Positions 22,165 through 27,056 of a stretch of 27,056 bases of DNA are shown in pieces. Origin of the DNA: an uncultured Bacteroidales bacterium (GTDB lineage: Bacteria > Bacteroidota > Bacteroidia > Bacteroidales > ML635J-15); NCBI GenBank assembly GCA_905233405.1, contig CAJOEG010000032.1, forward strand, positions 4,495-31,550, in the 5' to 3' direction. Every line of letters begins with the position of its first letter. The first letter of the stretch is position 1. The translations under genes and the position numbers were made by a program. The notes beneath the pieces were generated by a model. It was given only the letters and a program-made list of their open reading frames with translations, had not been told where the DNA came from and made no database searches.

Positions 22165-22710
22165 ATGATAGACCAAATAATCAACTACAATAAGACTTTC
22201 GTTGAACAGAAAGGTTACGAGAAATACCTGACGGACAAGTACCCCGACAAGAAACTGGCGGTGCTGTCGTGTATGGATACCCGATTGACGGAACTTCTGC
22301 CAGCTGCCCTCGGACTGAAAAATGGTGATGCAAAAATCATCAAGAATGCCGGAGGTTTGGTCATTTCGGCTTTCGATTCGGCAATGCGTAGCCTGATTGT
22401 AGCTATTTACGAACTCGGCGTGAATGAGATTATGGTGGTGGCACACTCGCATTGCGGGGCTTGCCACATGAGCTACGATCACTTTCACAACGAAATGATT
22501 TCTAGAGGCATCACCGACGAGACGCTTGATACAATCCGCAAATGTGGCATCAACTTGGACCATTGGCTAGAGGGCTTCAAGGATACGCCCGAATCTGTGC
22601 GTAAGACTGTCGAGACCATCAAGACACATCCGCTGGTGCCTAAGGACATTGTTGTACGCGGTTTCATAATCGACTCTGAGACAGGTGCTTTGGATGAAAT
22701 AAAAATGTAA
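22165..22710 (+). CDS. Beta-carbonic anhydrase
   Basis: 181 residues. It hydrates CO2 to bicarbonate. The zinc ligands are visible: Cys36 in VLSCMDTRLTELLP (with the Asp38-Arg40 dyad) and His94/Cys97 in VVAHSHCGAC. KNAGGLVISAFDSAMRSLIVA matches the beta-class core. The C-terminal IVVRGFIIDSETGALDEI is also standard. It is a short cytosolic form without signal peptide. A promoter box lies just upstream. The next gene starts 5 nt after the stop, so it is co-transcribed with a flavodoxin-ferredoxin protein. Confidence 0.93.
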   Translation: MIDQIINYNKTFVEQKGYEKYLTDKYPDKKLAVLSCMDTRLTELLPAALGLKNGDAKIIKNAGGLVISAFDSAMRSLIVAIYELGVNEIMVVAHSHCGACHMSYDHFHNEMISRGITDETLDTIRKCGINLDHWLEGFKDTPESVRKTVETIKTHPLVPKDIVVRGFIIDSETGALDEIKM

Positions 22711-22715
22711 AAAAT

Positions 22716-23486
22716 ATGATTCTATACTTCTCAGGTACAGGTAATAGTTTGGCAATAGCAAGACAGATTGCCGAACGCGCTGGCGAACAAGTAATGCCAC
22801 TGCGTGAGGCTGTCGGTGCCGACTTGTCGGACGAAAAACGCATAGGCTTCGTGTATCCCTGCTACAACGGTGATGCGCCCAAGATTGTTCCGAAACTTGT
22901 TGCACAACTGGATTTGCCCACTGATGCTTACTATTTCATCGTAATAACCTGTGGCGCACTTACGGGGAACAGCATTTGGACAGTCAAAAAAGTATTGAAG
23001 CAGAAAGGTATTCGGCTCAACTACTGCAACAAGATTCGCGTCCCCGACAACAGCGCGCTTGGTTTCGGGCGCAATCCAAACGACCAGCTATGGAAATTCC
23101 AGAAATATGCACCACGCTTGGAGCAGATAAAGAACGACATTGCTGCAAATGTGAACGCGCACCACTGGGGTTCACCCGATCTTTTGGCTGCCTTGCAGAC
23201 TCTGAGCGTGTTCGACGTGTTCGACAATGCCATTTTCAAGGCTTTGCGACCAAAAGTCAATGCCGAAAAATGTGTAGGTTGCGGAATCTGCGCAAAAGTG
23301 TGTTCCGTTGGCAACATCTCGTTGACCGAAAACCATGCCCACTGCGGCGACAAATGCGAGTCCTGCCTTGCCTGCGTGCATTTCTGCCCACATCTGGCAG
23401 TAGAACTCGGCGGTAAGCCGACACTCAAGGAAAGGCAGTACCATCATCCGAAGGTAGAATTGAAGGATATGATAGTGGAGAAATAA
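22716..23486 (+). CDS. EFR1-type flavodoxin/ferredoxin fusion
   Basis: 256 residues. The N-terminal flavodoxin-like domain begins MILYFSGTGNSLAIARQIAE, with the FMN phosphate loop SGTGNS. It continues with YPCYNGDAPKIVPKLV and ITCGALTGNS. The C-terminal part holds two [4Fe-4S] motifs of type CX2CX2CX3C: Cys186-189-192-196 and Cys214-217-220-224. The architecture fits the EFR1-type ferredoxins found in anaerobes, which probably move electrons between a low-potential donor and flavin. The partner is unknown. It is the second gene of an operon with a carbonic anhydrase. Confidence 0.88.
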   Translation: MILYFSGTGNSLAIARQIAERAGEQVMPLREAVGADLSDEKRIGFVYPCYNGDAPKIVPKLVAQLDLPTDAYYFIVITCGALTGNSIWTVKKVLKQKGIRLNYCNKIRVPDNSALGFGRNPNDQLWKFQKYAPRLEQIKNDIAANVNAHHWGSPDLLAALQTLSVFDVFDNAIFKALRPKVNAEKCVGCGICAKVCSVGNISLTENHAHCGDKCESCLACVHFCPHLAVELGGKPTLKERQYHHPKVELKDMIVEK

Positions 23487-23548
23487 GGACTTTTGAATTC
23501 GTTTTCAAAAATCCAATATTCCATTTTCCAATCCCAACTTAATGTGTT

Positions 23549-23556
23549 ATCTTTGC
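23549..23556 (+). promoter_or_regulatory. -7 box upstream of the DUF3098-uppP-truB run
   Basis: TATCTTTG is an exact TAnnTTTG match 36 nt before the ATG at 23593. An upstream in-frame ATG at 23542 would precede the transcription start, which supports the later start for this gene. Confidence 0.6.
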
Positions 23557-23592
23557 AGTTTGTTTTCTAACACGAAATTTGATTTAACAGAT

Positions 23593-23874
23593 ATGGCAAA
23601 AAATGACCAACTGAACGAAAAGGCGCTTCCTGAAGAAGGAAAGGCACGCTTTGCACTTGGCAAGAAGAACTACATTGCGCTGGCAATAGGCTTTGCAATA
23701 CTTGTTATCGGCTACGCACTTATGTCGGGTGGCGCTTCAACAGATCCCAATGTGTTCAATGGTGACGAAATATTCAACTTCCGTCGCATAACGCTTGCCC
23801 CGATAGTGCTGATAATCGGCTTCGCAGTCGAAATTTTTGCAATAATGTGGCGTCCGCGCGCAAAAAAGAATTAG
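23593..23874 (+). CDS. DUF3098 small membrane protein
   Basis: 93 residues from MAKNDQLNEKALPEEGK. Two membrane helices are seen (NYIALAIGFAILVIGYALM and LAPIVLIIGFAVEIFAIM), separated by the family-typical GGASTDPNVFNGDEIFNFRRI. DUF3098 has no known biochemical activity. In Bacteroidota it commonly sits between ftsX and uppP; here uppP follows by 3 nt, but ftsX is absent upstream. Its place next to cell-wall lipid recycling suggests an envelope role, by context only. Confidence 0.88.
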   Translation: MAKNDQLNEKALPEEGKARFALGKKNYIALAIGFAILVIGYALMSGGASTDPNVFNGDEIFNFRRITLAPIVLIIGFAVEIFAIMWRPRAKKN

Positions 23875-23877
23875 TGT

Positions 23878-24678
23878 ATGGATTGGCTAGAAGCATTAAT
23901 ACTCGGTTTGATTCAAGGTCTTACCGAATATCTGCCCGTCAGTAGCAGCGGACATTTGGCTATAGGAGCGAAACTTTTCGGACTCAATGGCGAAGAAAAC
24001 CTGACATTCACGGTTGCAGTACATGTTGCAACAGTGCTTAGCACATTGGTTATCCTATGGAAGGAAATTGTTTGGCTGTTCAAGGGATTCTTCAAGTTCA
24101 AATGGAACGACGAGATGAAATATCTGGCCAACATCTTGATTTCCATGATTCCTGTAGCAATAGTTGGTTTTCTTTTCAAAGATACCGTAGAAGAGATTTT
24201 CGGTTCAGGATTGCTTGTTGTTGGAATCTGCTTGCTCGTAACTGCAGCCTTGCTGGCATTCGCATATTATGCAAAACCACGCCAGAAGGAGAAAATCTCC
24301 ATGATAGATGCTTTTGTGATTGGTATTGCTCAAGCAGCGGCTGTGATGCCAGGACTTTCAAGGTCTGGCTCTACGATAGCAACTGGACTTTTGCTCGGCA
24401 ACAAAAAAGAAAATTTAGCTCAGTTCTCGTTCTTGATGGTAATTCCTCCAATCCTCGGCGAAGCTTTGCTCGATGTTCTGAAAATCGCAAAGGGCAGTGC
24501 CGATGCTGCAACCGCTTCGATTGGCGCACTGCCTTTGGCTGTTGGCTTCATAACTGCATTTGTGGTTGGCAGTCTTGCTTGCAAACTTATGATAAACATT
24601 GTGAAGAAGGGCAAACTGATATGGTTCGCTGTATATTGCGCCCTTGCAGGTATTGCCACAATAATATTCCTCAGCTAA
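23878..24678 (+). CDS. uppP: Undecaprenyl-diphosphate phosphatase
   Basis: 266 residues, polytopic (seven to eight membrane helices). It dephosphorylates undecaprenyl pyrophosphate so that the lipid carrier is reused for peptidoglycan and surface polysaccharides; loss or gain alters bacitracin resistance (established for BacA/UppP). The active-site motifs are LIQGLTEYLPVSSSGHL (Glu17, Ser22-24, His26) and PGLSRSGSTIATGLLLG (Arg162). It ends immediately before the truB start (stop 24676-24678, ATG 24679), showing tight coupling. Confidence 0.95.
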   Translation: MDWLEALILGLIQGLTEYLPVSSSGHLAIGAKLFGLNGEENLTFTVAVHVATVLSTLVILWKEIVWLFKGFFKFKWNDEMKYLANILISMIPVAIVGFLFKDTVEEIFGSGLLVVGICLLVTAALLAFAYYAKPRQKEKISMIDAFVIGIAQAAAVMPGLSRSGSTIATGLLLGNKKENLAQFSFLMVIPPILGEALLDVLKIAKGSADAATASIGALPLAVGFITAFVVGSLACKLMINIVKKGKLIWFAVYCALAGIATIIFLS

Positions 24679-25398
24679 ATGGAGTTCTTTTCGCTCGACA
24701 GGTTGCCCGATTTCGAGACTGGCGAAGTCATAATCTTCGACAAGCCGTACTCGTGGACATCGTTCGATGTGGTGAACAAGGTGCGCAAGAAAATCAGCGA
24801 ATACACGGGCATACGAAAGTTTAAGGTTGGTCACGCAGGTACACTCGACCCGCTTGCTACTGGATTACTTATACTTTGCACTGGCAAGAAAACCAAGCTG
24901 ATAGAAGAACTGCAAGGTGGCACTAAGGTTTACGAAGCTGAGTTTTGCCTCGGAGCGACAACTCCATCCTTCGATTTGGAAACCAAGATAGACAAGACCT
25001 TTGATATTTCAGATATTACCGAACAACAAGTGCGTGATGCACTTGCGGGACTTTGCGGTGAACGCGAACAGATGCCGCCGGTGTATTCGGCTGTGCAGGT
25101 AAATGGGAAACGTGCCTACGAATTTGCCCGAAAAGGTCGCAGCGTAGAACTGAAGCACAAATTAATAACGGTTTACGACATTGCCGTCAATAGCATAGAA
25201 TTACCGATTGTAAATGTAACAGTTACTTGCAGCAAAGGCACTTACATACGTTCTTTGGCTGACGAATTCGGCAGAAGCCTCGGCAACGGAGCCTATTTGA
25301 AGTCCCTCCGCAGAACACAAAGCGGAGAAGCCGACATAAGCAAGGCTGTTAAGCTTGAGGATTTCTTGAAATATATGGGGCAAATAATGGGAAATTAG
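24679..25398 (+). CDS. truB: tRNA pseudouridine-55 synthase
   Basis: 239 residues. It isomerises U55 to pseudouridine in the T-loop of tRNAs. The catalytic Asp57 is in VGHAGTLDPLATGLLILCTG. DKPYSWTSFDVVNKVRKK, EQMPPVYSAVQVNGKRAYEFARKG and VTVTCSKGTYIRSLADE are further TruB landmarks. It lacks a long C-terminal PUA extension, as is usual for the shorter family members. It directly abuts uppP. In many relatives queA follows; here the next gene is convergent. Confidence 0.95.
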   Translation: MEFFSLDRLPDFETGEVIIFDKPYSWTSFDVVNKVRKKISEYTGIRKFKVGHAGTLDPLATGLLILCTGKKTKLIEELQGGTKVYEAEFCLGATTPSFDLETKIDKTFDISDITEQQVRDALAGLCGEREQMPPVYSAVQVNGKRAYEFARKGRSVELKHKLITVYDIAVNSIELPIVNVTVTCSKGTYIRSLADEFGRSLGNGAYLKSLRRTQSGEADISKAVKLEDFLKYMGQIMGN

Positions 25399-25409
25399 CC
25401 CTCACTATA

Positions 25410-25835
25410 CTATTCCACTTTTACCATGTCCTTTTCGAAGTCGCTGTGGAAGTTCATGTTCTGCAATTTCCATACTTTGTTGGGACGATACATTGTAACC
25501 ACAAACTCAACTGGTTGACGATCATACTTTAGTATATAAATGTACTTTGCATACGATTCTCCGAGATAATACTTACCGGCAAGCTCGTATCCGTTGAAAT
25601 TGCCTAGCAATTTTCGCGATGCCTCAAATTTTTCCTTAATTGCAGTAGTGCCTTCCTTATTGCTTTCGAGCCACTCGTTGGTAGAAAACAAGTAGTCAAT
25701 AGCCTGATTTACATCATTGTTGAACAAAGTAAAGAAACCCACCATTATATCTTCGGGAGTATTTTGCGCCTTTGCAGCAGTGCCAGTCACAAACATTGAG
25801 ACAATGGCTACAATTATTATTATTGTCCTTTTCAT
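25410..25835 (-). CDS. Small exported protein, possibly NTF2-like
   Basis: 141 residues from the ATG at 25835. MKRTIIIIVAIVSMFVTGTAAKA-Q is a signal peptide. The mature part runs from a helical region (PEDIMVGFFTLFNNDVNQAIDYLF, then KEKFEASRKLL) to beta-strands (YELAGKYYLGESYAKYIYIL, EFVVTMYRPNKVWKLQNMNF), an order compatible with NTF2/SnoaL-like or DUF4783-type proteins. No catalytic residues are recognised. A TTG at 25844 could add three residues. Convergent with truB, 11 nt apart, and preceded by its own promoter box. Confidence 0.7.
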   Translation of the reverse strand: MKRTIIIIVAIVSMFVTGTAAKAQNTPEDIMVGFFTLFNNDVNQAIDYLFSTNEWLESNKEGTTAIKEKFEASRKLLGNFNGYELAGKYYLGESYAKYIYILKYDRQPVEFVVTMYRPNKVWKLQNMNFHSDFEKDMVKVE

Positions 25836-25861
25836 AGTCGACAACTGTTTAAATTTAAATG

Positions 25862-25869
25862 CAAACTTA
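25862..25869 (-). promoter_or_regulatory. -7 box of the small exported protein gene
   Basis: Minus-strand TAAGTTTG matches TAnnTTTG, 27 nt before the ATG at 25835. Confidence 0.6.
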
Positions 25870-26139
25870 CATAAAAATAGGAGATTTATACGACAGATTA
25901 ATAAAGAAATTTTTATTATTGATTGTCAACAGGTTGGCTGTCTTTTAGCAGAATCTTATATAAACTATACAAGAAAATAATAAACAAAAACAATCATAAT
26001 TGTGCTAAATTACGAAAACTGCCTTTTTCAACATTATAACAATAAATAGTACAATCTGTTGTCTTACTATTTGTTAATAATATAGACCGAAAATCGTTTC
26101 CCGTTGATAAATTGGCGGACTTGCTTGCACGAAAAATAG
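25870..26139. other. AT-rich intergenic region without a gene
   Basis: The gap between the divergent exported-protein and dnaB genes is about 330 nt and very AT-rich. I see no tRNA, riboswitch-like fold, long repeat or plausible short gene. The promoter boxes at its two ends are listed separately. Confidence 0.5.
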
Positions 26140-26147
26140 TAATTTTG
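26140..26147 (+). promoter_or_regulatory. -7 box of dnaB
   Basis: TAATTTTG matches TAnnTTTG and lies 21 nt before the ATG at 26169. No TTG at the ideal -33 spacing. Confidence 0.55.
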
Positions 26148-26168
26148 CACTCCCAAAAATAAAATGTT

Positions 26169-26870
26169 ATGGCACAGGAAAAGGAAACGGCAAGAAAAAG
26201 CAAGAAACGGTCAACGAATGATGTACTCGATGAGCTTAATACCCTTTTAGGCAAGATTCCGCCACAGTCAACCGAATTGGAAAAGGCTGTTCTCGGGGCT
26301 ATCCTCATACAGTCGAGCGCAATCTACGACATTACAAACATCATACAGCCGCAAAGTTTCTACATACAGGCGCATCAGACCATTTACGAGGCTATGCGAA
26401 ACCTTATGCAAGCCGAAAAGCCTATCGACACCATAACTGTTTCGGAGGAACTCAGGGCAAAGGGGCAACTCGAAGAGGTGGGTGGTATTCCCTACCTTGT
26501 GGAACTTACCGAACTCATCGGAACTGCGGCTCACCTCGAATACCACGCCAGAATCGTACAGCAGAAATACATGGAATCCGTTGACCGTATAGACCGCATC
26601 GATGCTCGTGGCGACAGCATACAGCTTCTTTGTGGCCGTGGTCTTGTGGATGTTGCAGTTTCCTATCGTAAACTCCTTGGCAGCGTATCATTTGTGCCCA
26701 ACTTTCGCACTCCGCAGGGCTCCGGATTCTATAACCGAGCGCTTGATGACTTCGAACGGCTACAAGACTTCTACAGGAGGCATGAATGGTGTTGGCGCTT
26801 CAGCGGTCAACGCTGTATCGTCCTTCTGTCATCTTGTGAGCCGTGCGGGTGGCAAGGAGCAAGCCATTGA
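26169..26870 (+). CDS. dnaB: Replicative DNA helicase DnaB, N-terminal part, disrupted
   Basis: Residues 1-134 are clearly DnaB. A basic tail is followed by GKIPPQSTELEKAVLGAILI, IIQPQSFYIQAHQTIYEAM, PIDTITVSEELRAKGQLEEV, GGIPYLVELTELIGTAAHLE and YHARIVQQKYM. This is the N-terminal domain that forms the trimer collar and binds primase. The family continues with a linker and a RecA-like ATPase to about 450-520 residues. Here, from about nt 26572, the sequence is unrelated (ESVDRIDRIDARGDSI and on) and the frame stops at 26870. No Walker A or B motif is seen, so the encoded protein cannot be a helicase. A promoter box precedes the gene. Either a real disruption or a chimeric assembly near the contig end; I cannot tell which. 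Confidence 0.85.
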   Translation: MAQEKETARKSKKRSTNDVLDELNTLLGKIPPQSTELEKAVLGAILIQSSAIYDITNIIQPQSFYIQAHQTIYEAMRNLMQAEKPIDTITVSEELRAKGQLEEVGGIPYLVELTELIGTAAHLEYHARIVQQKYMESVDRIDRIDARGDSIQLLCGRGLVDVAVSYRKLLGSVSFVPNFRTPQGSGFYNRALDDFERLQDFYRRHEWCWRFSGQRCIVLLSSCEPCGWQGASH

Positions 26871-26994
26871 CTTTGAAAAAGGCATCACGGTGCGTCATTG
26901 TTATGACACCGGTGAGGTGCCAGACCAAACTGGCACGATGGTGCACTTTGTCCTAAATGCGGCCATCCTACCGAAAAGGGAAAACCTTCAATGA
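26735..26994 (+). pseudogene. Fragment of a type IIA topoisomerase B subunit (GyrB/ParE-like ATPase)
   Basis: In the frame that stops at 26994, the sequence YKTSTGGMNGVGASAVNAVS matches the GHKL-fold ATP lid of GyrB/ParE (family form YKVSGGLHGVGASVVNALS). It is followed by a strand-rich FEKGITVRHC and GEVPDQTGTMVHF, the family's 'GT.v.F' motif. The match then stops abruptly at about 26945. The N-terminal ATP-binding residues (the Asp-Asn box and DGRGIPV) are not found upstream, so only about 70 residues of the domain are present. It lies inside the region that replaces the rest of dnaB. It differs from the Bacteroidota ParE form I know (GLNGVGTKAVNALS), suggesting a foreign or phage source. 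Confidence 0.5.
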
Positions 26995-27056
26995 AAAGCA
27001 TTCCGCTTGCATCAATGCTCAAAAAGGCTTCCGACAATGTCAAGGTCAGAAGGGTC
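26916..27056 (+). CDS. Possible zinc-knuckle protein fragment, runs off the window
   Basis: A third frame, open from a TGA at 26913 to the window end, reads HDGALCPKCGHPTEKGKPSM and continues KSIPLASMLKKASDNVKVRRV. CPKCGHP is half of a zinc ribbon. The ATG at 26991 could alternatively start a new gene with MKSIPLASMLKKASDNVKV. I do not recognise the family and the frame is short, so this is tentative. Confidence 0.25.

Noticed and set aside
24057..24824. Plus-strand open frame of 255 codons inside uppP/truB
   Set aside because: Out-of-frame reading of two well-supported genes; Cys/Arg/Trp-rich composition typical of a shadow frame.
1..27056. tRNA, rRNA, transposase or integrase genes
   Set aside because: I looked for T-loop/CCA patterns, rRNA cores and DDE or tyrosine-recombinase motifs and saw none I could support.

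Overview
This window is a stretch of chromosome from a Bacteroidota, most likely Bacteroidales, bacterium. The pointers are a gldE-gldD-phosphopantetheinyl transferase cluster next to an ssb tail, several lineage-typical families (DUF4301, DUF4252, DUF3098, DUF4595-like lipoproteins), the FtsX-neighbourhood pair uppP-truB, and promoters of the Bacteroides type (-7 box TAnnTTTG, often with TTG 19-21 nt upstream). I saw no rRNA, tRNA, CRISPR array or transposase gene.

Layout. 1-2761 (+): last codons of ssb, then gldE, gldD and a 4'-phosphopantetheinyl transferase. 2930-6330 (+): envelope proteins: a secreted zinc-ribbon/OmpA hybrid, a small lipoprotein, an exported protein and a DUF4870-type membrane protein. 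6463-8673 (+): 1-pyrroline-5-carboxylate dehydrogenase and an MgtC/SapB protein. 8693-10222 (-): an orphan aromatic amino acid/histidine ammonia-lyase. 10292-14788 (-): a dTDP-rhamnose operon (rfbA, rfbC, rfbD) running into a lipoprotein gene and a frameshifted DUF4301 gene. 14906-19311 (-): two tandem paralogous lipoproteins, lemA and a phosphoglucomutase that could supply glucose-1-phosphate to RfbA. 19583-20299 (+): a tiny winged-helix gene and a flavoprotein with an iron-sulfur-type cysteine cluster. 20424-21940 (-): an ECF sigma factor, membrane anti-sigma factor and DUF4252 protein. 22165-23486 (+): beta-carbonic anhydrase with a flavodoxin-ferredoxin protein. 23593-25398 (+): DUF3098, uppP and truB. 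25410-25835 (-): a small exported protein. 26169-27056 (+): the start of dnaB, broken at about residue 134 and followed by a patchwork containing a piece of a type IIA topoisomerase ATPase.

The genes are largely housekeeping and cell-envelope genes. Between them lie many low-complexity or inverted repeats: TTAATTATCCATTA-type tracts, AGTTTCTAAGTTT-type tracts, CTGACAGGCTTGC-type tracts, a G-free decamer array, and a 96-bp inverted-repeat element containing the CTTCGACAAGCTCAGG core. One such tract has been absorbed in frame into the phosphopantetheinyl transferase gene.

No complete new system is evident. The strongest leads are the broken dnaB/topoisomerase patchwork at the right end, the exported zinc-ribbon/OmpA protein, the repeat captured inside the PPTase, the ammonia-lyase of uncertain substrate, and the G-free decamer array. 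All family names come from motif recognition by eye; no database search was run.
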